Below are positions 16,107-25,460 of a DNA stretch of 64,000 bases, in pieces (position 1 is the first letter of the stretch; the number at the start of each line of letters is the position of its first letter). The notes beneath the pieces were generated by a model, which saw only the letters and a list, made by a program, of their open reading frames with translations, did no database searches and was not told where the DNA came from. The translations under genes and the position numbers were made by a program. The stretch spans positions 1-64,000 of the forward strand of contig CALWPY010000004.1 in assembly GCA_944383545.1 (NCBI GenBank). The letters run 5' to 3'. The DNA comes from an uncultured Lachnospiraceae bacterium (GTDB lineage: Bacteria > Bacillota > Clostridia > Lachnospirales > Lachnospiraceae).

Positions 16107-18488
16107 CTATCTGATTGTGTCAGGCTCATTCTCCAAGGTTATTTCATTTAATATTCCTGTGTCAGGCTCAGCATACATATTGAAACCTTTCTCATAATCA
16201 TCAACATAAACATAAATTGACGTAAATGTACTGTATTCATCTATCGAATACTCAAGATTTTCACCTTTCAATACTTCCTCAACATCTCCGGTTGTACTTT
16301 TCCCAAGAACAAGGCCTCCTCCTGATTCAAAATACAAACCGCAATATGAACTTTCCACGTTTACAGTAGTAACATAACCGTTTGCAGGAAGAATCGAATC
16401 AGCCGTATAGTTTGTTATATTGACCTCAATACTGTTACCGCCTTTTTGCAGCTTTATACTCCATTCAGTACTGTTTCCTGCAATGTAATCCGGCGCTGCC
16501 GTATCTACTGACCATCCGTCAGCAACAAACTCGCTTACCGGACAAGGTAACTGATATATCTTACTATCCAGAATAAACGTGCAGTCCGTAAACTGTTCCG
16601 ACAAAGCACCAGGTGCCGTATATAAACTATTTATTTCAGGAACTTCCTGTGAAATACTGCTTGGGTCAATCTCAACACCTTCAGGCGTAGTCGTATTAAT
16701 CATGGAAATTCCGTTTATTATATTATCAGATGTAAATTCAATGTCTATTCCGTCTTCTTCGTCATCACCGTAATACATATATTCAAAATCATCAGTACCT
16801 TCATATATATAATCCGGTGCTCCCAATGCCGTCTTTACTTCGTCAGCATTGGATTCATATAACTTTATGCCGCCTGCAATTTCAACATCAAGTCCGGTAA
16901 AATCTTCATAACTGCTGAAGCTCACTCCTGCCACATAGCAGTCTTCAATAGGCTGGCTTGAGGTCTGGTAATTTATAACAATTACAGTAATTTCATATCC
17001 GCTGCCGTTTTCACAATATATGAACTCCATATTTCCCGATGCCACTTCATCAGGTGCATTGGTTGCCTTCCATCCGCTTTCCTTCCATACGGAATAAGGC
17101 ATAGGGAAAGAATATATTGTGTCATCTATTTTTATATTATAATCTCTCCAGTCAGATGATACTTCGGTCGGCGCTTCATATCCGGGTGCTTCCTCAGTTA
17201 CCTGCTCAGTACTGTCCGCTTCTGTTGTGCCTCCCTCAGTGCTTGCGTCCGTTGACGTTTCTGTTTTTTCTGAAGACGGCTCCCGGGTATTTCCCCTTTC
17301 ATCGTCTCCGCCTCCGAATATGAGTATACATACAATGGCTATTATAATTACGGCTATTGCAGCCACTACTCCTATAATTGCCTTTTTATTTCCCGCCTTT
17401 GCTTCACTTAAATGCATGGACTTAATCTGTCCTGATGAATTTCCCATTCCTGTCTGCGATGCATTTTGAACAAATTCAGGCATATTACTTCCTGATTCTG
17501 CCATAACAGTACCTTCAGAATATAAATCCCTTAAAAGTTCACCTATATTCTGATATCTGTCCTGAATTTTAACTGCCAGACCTTTTTTCAAAACATTTTC
17601 TGTTTTATCTGAAATTTTCACACCATAATAAGATGCAGGCACATATGTATCATTGTCCATTCTCTCAATGCTGTTTGGAGGTATTACTCCCGTGAGCATT
17701 TTATACATGGTTGCACATAAGCTGTATATATCTGTCCACGGTCCCTGGTTTCCTTTTGCATAATACTGCTCAGGTGGTGCATATCCGTGTTTTAATACTA
17801 CCGTATATGTTGCCTCGGGAACTACAGTCGACTGTCCCCTTGCCGAGCCGAAATCAATCAGCTTTATCTGTCCCTGACTGTTTACCATAATATTATCAGG
17901 GCTGATGTCTCTGTGTACAAGACCCGCATTATGAATCTGATACATGGATTCAAATACAGGCTTCATAAGCCTTAGCACAGTTGCTTCATCCAGTTTTCCG
18001 CCGGAATTGTCCAGATACTGCTTCAGATTAATTCCGTCTAAGTATTCCATGACAATATATCCGGTACCATTCTCATAGAAGAAATCTTTTACGGAAACAA
18101 TACCGGAAAGCTGGTAAAACTTGGATAAGTTTCTCGCTTCCTCCACATATCTGGTAAGACCCTTTCTATATGCCTCCTCATTATCGTCCGATGTAATGGT
18201 AGGGGTCGTCACTCCCGACGTAGTATCACGTTTTACTATACTTTCAGGATAATATTCCTTAATCGCAATATATGTCTGAAGATTCAAGTCCCATCCTATG
18301 TAGGTTATTCCAAAGCCGCCATGTCCCAACACGCGTCCTACCATATACTTTCCCTGCAGCACTGTAAAAGGCGGCAGACAGTTTGTCCCGGGCACATATC
18401 CTGCCAAATCAAATTGGCAATATGGACACTGAGTTGTTCCGGGCTCAATAGTTCTCATACAGTTAGGACAACAATTTAAATTTTCCAT
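16107..18488 (-). CDS. Membrane Ser/Thr protein kinase with N-terminal zinc ribbon and two tandem outer domains
   Basis: The 793-aa protein starts with a zinc ribbon (two CPxC pairs in the first 25 residues: CPNC and CPYC). A Hanks-type kinase follows (about 47-330) with GHGGFGITY, IAIKEYYP, HRDISPDNIMV and DFGSARG, all catalytic residues intact. One membrane helix lies near 370-392. An acidic Thr/Ser/Glu linker leads to two diverged copies of one outer domain (about 455-605 and 635-785), each starting with a short FILDSKIYQLP/IDDTIYSFPMP-like strand. There are no PASTA repeats, so it is not the usual PknB/PrkC. It is upstream of, and 11 nt from, citrate synthase. Confidence 0.88.
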   Translation of the reverse strand: MENLNCCPNCMRTIEPGTTQCPYCQFDLAGYVPGTNCLPPFTVLQGKYMVGRVLGHGGFGITYIGWDLNLQTYIAIKEYYPESIVKRDTTSGVTTPTITSDDNEEAYRKGLTRYVEEARNLSKFYQLSGIVSVKDFFYENGTGYIVMEYLDGINLKQYLDNSGGKLDEATVLRLMKPVFESMYQIHNAGLVHRDISPDNIMVNSQGQIKLIDFGSARGQSTVVPEATYTVVLKHGYAPPEQYYAKGNQGPWTDIYSLCATMYKMLTGVIPPNSIERMDNDTYVPASYYGVKISDKTENVLKKGLAVKIQDRYQNIGELLRDLYSEGTVMAESGSNMPEFVQNASQTGMGNSSGQIKSMHLSEAKAGNKKAIIGVVAAIAVIIIAIVCILIFGGGDDERGNTREPSSEKTETSTDASTEGGTTEADSTEQVTEEAPGYEAPTEVSSDWRDYNIKIDDTIYSFPMPYSVWKESGWKATNAPDEVASGNMEFIYCENGSGYEITVIVINYQTSSQPIEDCYVAGVSFSSYEDFTGLDVEIAGGIKLYESNADEVKTALGAPDYIYEGTDDFEYMYYGDDEEDGIDIEFTSDNIINGISMINTTTPEGVEIDPSSISQEVPEINSLYTAPGALSEQFTDCTFILDSKIYQLPCPVSEFVADGWSVDTAAPDYIAGNSTEWSIKLQKGGNSIEVNITNYTADSILPANGYVTTVNVESSYCGLYFESGGGLVLGKSTTGDVEEVLKGENLEYSIDEYSTFTSIYVYVDDYEKGFNMYAEPDTGILNEITLENEPDTIR

Positions 18489-18551
18489 CCCCGTTTTCTC
18501 CTTGTTTTTAAACCTTCACTACTTCATGAAGGATACTTGCATTCCATATTG

Positions 18552-18580
18552 ATTATATCAAAGAGAATTTTAGAATACAA
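18552..18580 (-). promoter_or_regulatory. Candidate promoter for the kinase-citrate synthase-antiporter transcript
   Basis: TTGTAT (18575-18580) and TATAAT (18552-18557) are spaced by 17 bp on the minus strand, about 65 bp before the kinase start and just after the phosphoesterase stop. The -35 match is partial. Confidence 0.5.
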
Positions 18581-18581
18581 C

Positions 18582-19172
18582 TTATAATTCAATAACATAA
18601 CGCTCATATGCATTAATTATTTTTGTATTTTTATATTCTGATTCTCTTTTAAAGTCTCTGCCATAGTTTATATGAACATGTCCGTGTATAAAATATTTCG
18701 GCTGTTGTTCTTCCATTATGTCTATAAAACATTTAAAACCTGTGTGGGGTAAATCATCACTGTCATTTATCTTATACGCCGGTGAATGGGTAAGAAGTAT
18801 ATCTATTCCCTTTTTTCTCCTGATTTTTGATTTGAGCTTTTTATATCTTTTTTGCATCTGTTCCTCGGTATACTGATATTCTCCATAATTATAACACCTG
18901 CTGCCTCCGAGGCCGAGTATTCTTATTCCATTATACTCATATACTTTATCATCAATGGATATGCATCCCTCAGGAGGTGTCTCTTTATAACATGCATCAT
19001 GGTTTCCGTGTATATAAAGCACCGGGCACTTTGCATAAGTAGCAAGAAATGAGAGATACTGAGGTGCCAAATCCCCACATGAAAGTATTAAATCTATCCC
19101 ATCCAGTTTTTTCTTTTCAAAAAAATCCCACAGATACCGGGATTCTTCATCTGCCAATACCAATATCTTCAT
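18582..19172 (-). CDS. Metallophosphoesterase
   Basis: The 196-aa protein is a calcineurin-like phosphoesterase: D in MKILVLADEE, SCGDLAPQY, HGNHDACY, LLTHSPAY and HGHVHINYG provide the metal ligands. Proteins this small (YfcE/MJ0936-like) hydrolyse phosphodiesters in the cytoplasm; the true substrate is unknown. Its first 26 nt overlap the end of the BMP-fusion gene, so it is the last gene of that operon. Confidence 0.87.
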   Translation of the reverse strand: MKILVLADEESRYLWDFFEKKKLDGIDLILSCGDLAPQYLSFLATYAKCPVLYIHGNHDACYKETPPEGCISIDDKVYEYNGIRILGLGGSRCYNYGEYQYTEEQMQKRYKKLKSKIRRKKGIDILLTHSPAYKINDSDDLPHTGFKCFIDIMEEQQPKYFIHGHVHINYGRDFKRESEYKNTKIINAYERYVIEL

Positions 19173-21114
19173 CTTCGTCTTTAAGCACGCCTTTAAGTTC
19201 CACTATAGGTCTTGCTGTTTCCTCCAATTCATCAATTTCAGGTATGTTTCCTATGATATTTGCTGCAAGCCAGTCCATTTTCATAATATCCTGTGGAGTC
19301 ATAATATTACCCTCTTCGTTTTTTACCTCGTTATTCTGAGAAAGTATTTTCCCGGAAAAAGGATAAAACATTCCTTCCGAAACATATCTTTTAACGGTCT
19401 CCACAAGATGCCTGGTACTGTCAGGCAGTCTTTTCGACAGTATTACATCTATCGCACCTGCTGAAATACCCCACCAATAATTGATTGCTTTCTTTGTTTC
19501 TCCTGCCTCCTGAGTGTCAGAATCCTTCCATAGTCCGTTGAGTATAATTCTTATGATTTTCTCATACAATACGCCCCAGTTATATACTGACATGGCAAGG
19601 TTTATTGTCGTATCATCTTCCAGCCTGTAAAGTCCAAACTTTCTTGATGCATTGCTTGGAACTATCATATCCTGGTCCGATACATATTCTATACCTTCAT
19701 CTCTGAAAGCCTTATATATATCCTCACTGTTTTGTCTTTCCTTTAAAGTAGTCCACTGAAGATAAACCCTTGCTCTCGGATTTACAAAAGCCGCTCCCAG
19801 TGCAAATGCATTTATATTGGCTATCATACCTATTATAGGATAATCAGCCACATAACCTATTTTATTATTATCAGCAAGTGCGCCTGCAATCATTCCTGTC
19901 AGAAACTTTGCCTCATAAAGTCTTGCATAATATGTTCTGATAATACTATGTGAAGTATTTAGAGAGCAGTTAAGTATTTTTACCTCAGGGTGTCTGACAG
20001 CCACCTTAAGGCTTGCAGATATAAGTCTTGACGTGGTTGTGAAAATCACATCCGTTCCCATATTTACGAGGTCTTCCATTGCCTTTACTGCGCTTGCTTC
20101 AGTATCATCGCATATCACCTTAAGTGCACTCACTCTTTCCCCAAAGGTTTCTTTTATATGGTTTCTTCCCAATTCATGGCCGTACAGCCAGTCAGATTTC
20201 TCCGGCTTTTTATCATAAACAAATGCCACTTTCAGCACCTTAGGCTGTGTCTGAGGAATAAATATCTGACTCAGCCTGTTCTTTTTTACTTCCGAAGGCG
20301 GATTCATGCTGATATCCACAAACCCTCTTGCATTTGCAAATAAATATTCTTTCCAGACTTTAGATATATTAGCTTTTATCTCATCAGACACCATTTCCTT
20401 AAGTCCGTCATAACCGTATATTTCTATAAAGATAAGGAATGCGTCACCTGTAGTTATATTTTCCAGTTTTTTTCCGCCCTTTGCTTCAAAGGCGTTTGAA
20501 AATAAATAATATGCCGAATTAAAGTCCTTCTGTTCATCTTCACCCCAGACTTCTTTTTTATTAAAGGTTGTGAGGTCATATAGTCTTTCAAAGCTTCCTT
20601 CTTTTGAAAACCATATATTATTTATTCCCGTCAGGCGGTTAAATTCCATAAATTCATAATATATTCTTATCTCCGGGTCATCGGTCAGCTTCGGCACTTT
20701 TCTTATGACATTGGCAGGTACCGACACTGCATCAAAATATTTAAGTACGCTTACTCTTTTATTACCTTCAATTACATAATAATAATTTAAATATTCATAT
20801 ACCTTTATTGGGTCCCTTATACCTTCTTCCATGTGGCTGTCACAGAGATTTGACCACTTCATTCCGAATTCAGTCTTATAATCAAGTATAGGCATAAAAT
20901 TATTTGCAAAAGAAGTGGTACGTCCCACCGTACTTGTTCCCACAACTCTTGAAAGCGGTATCTGTACCAGTCCGAGAGGTACTTCTCCCTTTAAATCTTC
21001 ATTTCGTAATATTTCATCTAAGACAGGCAGATAAGGATACCTACCTCTCTGCAAAGCTGTCCTGTATGCCTTTAATCCCAGTTTTTGAGCCTTCTCATAT
21101 TCTACATATGACAT
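19147..21114 (-). CDS. Cytoplasmic fusion of a ParB/Srx-like domain and a BMP/PnrA-like binding domain
   Basis: The first ~150 residues contain DPIKVYEYLNYYYVIEGNKR followed by VSVLKYFDAV, the pattern of a ParB/sulfiredoxin-like fold (VIEGNKR matches the ParB GHRR region). From about residue 290 the protein reads like a BMP/PnrA purine-nucleoside-binding protein: VLKVAFVYDK, GTDVIFTTTSR, FLTGMIAGALADNNKIGYVA and NAFALGAAFVNP. There is no signal peptide or lipobox, unlike ordinary BMP lipoproteins, so it should be an intracellular sensor or enzyme. At 655 aa it is nearly twice a BMP protein. It is 18 nt after the transglutaminase gene. Function unknown. Confidence 0.75.
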   Translation of the reverse strand: MSYVEYEKAQKLGLKAYRTALQRGRYPYLPVLDEILRNEDLKGEVPLGLVQIPLSRVVGTSTVGRTTSFANNFMPILDYKTEFGMKWSNLCDSHMEEGIRDPIKVYEYLNYYYVIEGNKRVSVLKYFDAVSVPANVIRKVPKLTDDPEIRIYYEFMEFNRLTGINNIWFSKEGSFERLYDLTTFNKKEVWGEDEQKDFNSAYYLFSNAFEAKGGKKLENITTGDAFLIFIEIYGYDGLKEMVSDEIKANISKVWKEYLFANARGFVDISMNPPSEVKKNRLSQIFIPQTQPKVLKVAFVYDKKPEKSDWLYGHELGRNHIKETFGERVSALKVICDDTEASAVKAMEDLVNMGTDVIFTTTSRLISASLKVAVRHPEVKILNCSLNTSHSIIRTYYARLYEAKFLTGMIAGALADNNKIGYVADYPIIGMIANINAFALGAAFVNPRARVYLQWTTLKERQNSEDIYKAFRDEGIEYVSDQDMIVPSNASRKFGLYRLEDDTTINLAMSVYNWGVLYEKIIRIILNGLWKDSDTQEAGETKKAINYWWGISAGAIDVILSKRLPDSTRHLVETVKRYVSEGMFYPFSGKILSQNNEVKNEEGNIMTPQDIMKMDWLAANIIGNIPEIDELEETARPIVELKGVLKDEDEDIGIGR

Positions 21115-21132
21115 ATAAACTTCCCTCCAAAT

Positions 21133-23418
21133 TTATTTTAATATGTCTTCCACATATTTAAACTCTTCCTCATTAATCATCTTATTGGAAAATCCAGCCC
21201 GCTCCAGTATATCTATAATTCTGTCTTTTGATTCATCATCCCCGCTTAAAACTTCATTTTCATATAAGTAATTTATCTGCTGTCTGTAATTAACAGAGGT
21301 CTTAAGTCCCGGACATTTTTTTGTCATCCTTTTAAGATATGCAGAATAGCGCATAATGAGCCTGTCATTCAAGCCCGACTTATAATACCTTATTACATAA
21401 GTAATTCTTCTTATTAAATATATAAGCGCAAGCACTATTAATGCAATTATAACCAGGCCCAGTAATAATATGGCAATAAATGTAAGTATATTATCATCAA
21501 TTCTAAAACTTGTACGTTCAACAACGGTTTCAGTATCATCCGACTGATTTCCGTCATCTAAGATATTCTGGAATGCATCCCAGAAATCACCGGATTCTTC
21601 TTCACCTGACGAAGGAGTTACGTCTACCACAACCCAGCCCATGTCTTCATCATAAACCTCAACCCACGCATGTGCGTCAGCATCCGTGGCGTCAACAGAA
21701 ATTACTGCCGTCTCTCCAAGCTCTGAATAGCCGTCATAAAAATCATCGTAGCTTCTTTCTTCATCCAATTCACCGCTGACAAGCATCTGGTCATATGAAA
21801 TGGCATATCCTTCAATATATCTTGCAGGAATTCCATAATATCTGAAAATAAGAGTTGCCGCGCTTGCAAAATGTGCGCAGTAGCCCTTTCTTCCTTCAGA
21901 AAGAAAATAGTTTATGAAATCATTTCCTCTCGGAGTAGCACCCGGTCTTATTGTGTAAGGTATATTTTCCTGATAATAATTAACCACCTGCTGTATTATT
22001 TCCGAATCGCTTCCTGAAAATCCTGCTTCCTCGCAAAATTCAGCTATTACTTCGCGATTTACCTCAGGTACTTCCAAATAATATGACAAATCCTCATTAC
22101 TTTCTATCTTGATATCAGTTCCGTAGAATTCAGGATAGAATTCATATTCCGCCTCACGTCCCATAACAGACAAATTATCAGTGTCAGAAGAATAATACGG
22201 GAAATAATTTCCTGTAGCAGCTTCAACATTATCAACTATTACAGTTCCCCTGGCAGAATATTCTCTGCCTTCTTCATATGCCTCTCTCAGGGCTTCAGTC
22301 TCCTCTTTATTTACGGCATCATAATCTTCCTGTTCATCATACTGCCACATGTTCTGATAAGGCAGATATTCCCCACCAGTAAAATACTTTAAATAAAGTG
22401 TGTCATAACTGTAAGGAGTAAGGGTTACCGTAAGGTCCGTATTATAATCAAGCCTTACCCGGTTTACATTTCCCAGTCTTCCGCTCATCAGTCCTCCGGT
22501 GTTAGGATAATAATCAAACAGACCTGCAAGACCAAGACTGATTACGTCTGACACCGTTTCCATAGTTCTTTCCTTATATTGGTTTCTTATGTATCCTGTA
22601 TTAAAAGAGTTTTTTGGGAAAGCCATTGCAACCGCTTCTACTACAACAAATACGGCAATAAAAGCAACAAGGCACATCTCCGCCAAAGACTTCAGGTTAT
22701 ATGCATATTTAACATTTTTCTTCTTATCCATAAGATACATGTTATCATTGCTTCTTACACGGTAATGCTGGCTGGCTTTAAGTACATATGTAAGTGAAAG
22801 TCCGCCCAAAAGCATTACTGTATAAATCGTGTCCGGCTCAAGTTCAAAATAAATCGGAATAAGGTTTAATGTGATAACTATCGGAATTGCTACCATGTAC
22901 TGCATTCTTCTGGATATATACACATTAAGCAGTATATTTGAAACAATACCTACAAAGCACATAGATACCGTAACTGCAAGATATCTGTCAGAGATTCTCT
23001 CATTATATGTTCTTACCCCTTCTAAGTCAAGGTAAGTGGAGGCCTGCTCAATGGTATCATTCACCACGGCATAAAATCCACTGTTTATATAATCCATAAA
23101 TATATATACTGTCGAGAAAAAGACAATAAAAAGCAGGATATATCCTACATTTTCCACTATTCTGTTGTAGTAAAGAAATGCACAGCCTATGGCAGAAATA
23201 AAAATCACCATATTAAGAATGGGTGCAGAAAAATCAATATCAACTGCGCTAAGATAACAGCCTATGCTGCCCATTGTAAGAAGATAAACTATTATACCCT
23301 TTAAAAAAAGAGTTTTAAGTCTGTTTTCTTTTATGTAGTAAAAACTCTTGTCAATTTCAATACCATCACAAAGGACAATATTCTCAACAGTTTTATTTTT
23401 TTTGCGTCCTAATTTCAT
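21133..23418 (-). CDS. Membrane transglutaminase-like protein
   Basis: The 761-aa protein has about seven N-terminal membrane helices (35-275), a large outer region, a transglutaminase-like core with the catalytic Cys in GRKGYCAHFASAA, the His in DAHAWVEVYDE and the Asp in VVVDVTPS, and a further helix near 640-665 with a basic tail. It follows DUF58 and MoxR genes, the common MoxR-DUF58-transglutaminase set. Such sets are thought to serve envelope protein or peptide processing; substrates are unknown. The start has GGGAAAGC just upstream and lies 15 nt after DUF58. Confidence 0.88.
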   Translation of the reverse strand: MKLGRKKNKTVENIVLCDGIEIDKSFYYIKENRLKTLFLKGIIVYLLTMGSIGCYLSAVDIDFSAPILNMVIFISAIGCAFLYYNRIVENVGYILLFIVFFSTVYIFMDYINSGFYAVVNDTIEQASTYLDLEGVRTYNERISDRYLAVTVSMCFVGIVSNILLNVYISRRMQYMVAIPIVITLNLIPIYFELEPDTIYTVMLLGGLSLTYVLKASQHYRVRSNDNMYLMDKKKNVKYAYNLKSLAEMCLVAFIAVFVVVEAVAMAFPKNSFNTGYIRNQYKERTMETVSDVISLGLAGLFDYYPNTGGLMSGRLGNVNRVRLDYNTDLTVTLTPYSYDTLYLKYFTGGEYLPYQNMWQYDEQEDYDAVNKEETEALREAYEEGREYSARGTVIVDNVEAATGNYFPYYSSDTDNLSVMGREAEYEFYPEFYGTDIKIESNEDLSYYLEVPEVNREVIAEFCEEAGFSGSDSEIIQQVVNYYQENIPYTIRPGATPRGNDFINYFLSEGRKGYCAHFASAATLIFRYYGIPARYIEGYAISYDQMLVSGELDEERSYDDFYDGYSELGETAVISVDATDADAHAWVEVYDEDMGWVVVDVTPSSGEEESGDFWDAFQNILDDGNQSDDTETVVERTSFRIDDNILTFIAILLLGLVIIALIVLALIYLIRRITYVIRYYKSGLNDRLIMRYSAYLKRMTKKCPGLKTSVNYRQQINYLYENEVLSGDDESKDRIIDILERAGFSNKMINEEEFKYVEDILK

Positions 23419-23433
23419 GCTTTCCCTTCTCTT

Positions 23434-24474
23434 TTACTCGTTTTCCACTACCTCTGCATCAGCAATTCCTGCTTCAGAGTACACGCGTACAAAAGCCTTA
23501 ATCTCAGGTTTTATACTGCGCATATATTCCTTTGCCTTATCATAATCCGAATAAATTTTATCATAAAACATTTCCGCAAAAGCTTCGTCTACATTTTCCT
23601 CTGAAATGAGCTGTTTCTCTTTAAATTCAAACTGCCCTTCACTCCACCACATAAGCTTTACATAAAGCCTGTCTTTTACATATTTTTTTGCCAATGCATA
23701 TGCAAGAGATACGCAGCTTTCTACTTCTTCATCATTTCCCGCAAGCTCAAGTACCACCACAAGCTGCTGGTCGGACATACTCACTCTGTCTTTTACCATC
23801 AGTTCATCCTTCTTTGCTGAAAGCTTCCAATGTATGCTCATGAGTCTGTCTCCCGGTATGTATTCTCTCACATCATTTACGTCAGAAAAGTCATTTCCCC
23901 TTTTTACACTTTCCTCACTCTCAGTCATTCCGTGTGATACATCACTGACGCTTTCAGGAGCATCAACACTGCCATCTGGCATTACGATTACTTCTTTTGT
24001 TATATCCACCTTTTTTACCAGTGAAAAAAAGCCCATAATGTCAAGCACCTGTATGTCCTTTATATATATTCTCAAAATACCGCTTAATGTAGGCACTAAA
24101 GGTAAATCCGCCGAAAATTCACCTCTTATTCTTGCCGGGAGGGATATCATATTTTCAAATTTTTTTGAATGAAACATATTTTCAATCACCGTATTTATTC
24201 CCACATCAAGTGACATTAGTACTGAAGGATTTATCACGGTGAATTGAACATTCATTATTTCGCCCTTTTTTACGCTGTCGTAAGGCACTGAAACCCGTAC
24301 TGACAGCTTTCTCACAAAAAGAACAACAAGTAAAATTGATAAAACAGGCGCCACCGTCATAAGAATAAACAGGGTAAACAGAAAATGACTGTGAAAAAAC
24401 CTGTATAAGACAAGATTTATAATATATATGATTATATATATGATAATTCTGTCAAACCGTATCTTTCTAACCAA
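23434..24474 (-). CDS. DUF58 domain protein
   Basis: The 346-aa protein has two N-terminal membrane helices (about 10-55), an outer beta-rich stretch and then the DUF58 motif YIPGDRLMSIHWKLSAKKDE, followed by a von Willebrand A-like fold. DUF58 proteins occur with MoxR ATPases and are presumed to be their partners. It lies between MoxR (37 nt) and the transglutaminase (15 nt), so one operon is likely. Confidence 0.88.
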   Translation of the reverse strand: MVRKIRFDRIIIYIIIYIINLVLYRFFHSHFLFTLFILMTVAPVLSILLVVLFVRKLSVRVSVPYDSVKKGEIMNVQFTVINPSVLMSLDVGINTVIENMFHSKKFENMISLPARIRGEFSADLPLVPTLSGILRIYIKDIQVLDIMGFFSLVKKVDITKEVIVMPDGSVDAPESVSDVSHGMTESEESVKRGNDFSDVNDVREYIPGDRLMSIHWKLSAKKDELMVKDRVSMSDQQLVVVLELAGNDEEVESCVSLAYALAKKYVKDRLYVKLMWWSEGQFEFKEKQLISEENVDEAFAEMFYDKIYSDYDKAKEYMRSIKPEIKAFVRVYSEAGIADAEVVENE

Positions 24475-24511
24475 AACAGTACCTCTCTAAAAAGTCTTAT
24501 TTACAAATATT

Positions 24512-25435
24512 TCAGCTTCTTGGCGGTTTAACCTCACCCACCAGAGTTCTCATTGCCTTATCCATGTCTATCCCCTGGGACTTTGCCTTTGAGCTTAATT
24601 TCACTCTGTGACCAAGCACATCCTTAATAACTCTCTGCACGTCCTCTGCCGTAACAAATGTCCTGTTTTCGATTACCGTAAGTGCTTTTGCCATTCTGAG
24701 AAGTGAAATTGTACCTCTAGGACTTGCACCCATTGAAAACAAATCACTTTCTCTTGTCTTTTCCACAAGATTTACTATATATTCATAAATTTCATCGTGC
24801 ACATATAAATCATTAGACATTTTTCTTAATTCAACAAGCTCTTCCACACTTATTACAGGCTTTACCTTCTCCACAAGATTCTGGGAATTTCCTTTAAGAA
24901 TTTCCACGGCATCTTCATGTTCAGGATATCCCATTGAAAGGCAGACCATAAATCTGTCTAGCTGTGACTCGGGAAGCATCTGTGTACCCGATGAGCCGTA
25001 TGGATTTTCAGTTGCTATAACTATAAAAGGCTCAGGAAGCTTATATGTTACTCCGTCCACGGTTGCCGTACCTTCTTCCATTACTTCAAGAAGTGCCGAC
25101 TGTGTCTTTGGAGACGTTCTGTTTATCTCATCTGCAAGAAAAAGATTACAGAATACCGCTCCGCGTCTGAATTCAAAATCCTTGGTCTTATTGTTATATA
25201 TGGAAAATCCCAATATATCGCTGGGAAGCACGTCCGGCGTAAACTGAACACGCTTATAATCAAGTGACATAGCTCTTGCAAATGTAGTTGCAAGTGTGGT
25301 TTTCCCGACTCCCGGAATATCTTCCATAAGAATGTGACCCCCTGCAATTACCGCAGCCAGCACCTTAACTACTACGTCCTGCTTGCCTTTTATTACACTG
25401 TTTACTTCTGCCTGTACTAATTTCAGTTTTTCCAT
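24512..25435 (-). CDS. MoxR-family AAA+ ATPase
   Basis: The 307-aa ATPase has Walker A GVGKTTLATT, Walker B LFLADEINR, sensor-1 VIATENPYGSSGT and a C-terminal ASPRGTISLLRMAKAL sensor-2 region, as in MoxR (RavA-like) chaperones. MoxR proteins remodel or load metal into partner proteins; here the partners should be the DUF58 and transglutaminase proteins encoded directly downstream. A GGAGG ribosome binding site precedes the ATG. It starts 25 nt after the malic enzyme stop, so it may be read from the same promoter. Confidence 0.92.
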   Translation of the reverse strand: MEKLKLVQAEVNSVIKGKQDVVVKVLAAVIAGGHILMEDIPGVGKTTLATTFARAMSLDYKRVQFTPDVLPSDILGFSIYNNKTKDFEFRRGAVFCNLFLADEINRTSPKTQSALLEVMEEGTATVDGVTYKLPEPFIVIATENPYGSSGTQMLPESQLDRFMVCLSMGYPEHEDAVEILKGNSQNLVEKVKPVISVEELVELRKMSNDLYVHDEIYEYIVNLVEKTRESDLFSMGASPRGTISLLRMAKALTVIENRTFVTAEDVQRVIKDVLGHRVKLSSKAKSQGIDMDKAMRTLVGEVKPPRS

Positions 25436-25460
25436 ACACTCCTCCTAGATATATGTCTAT

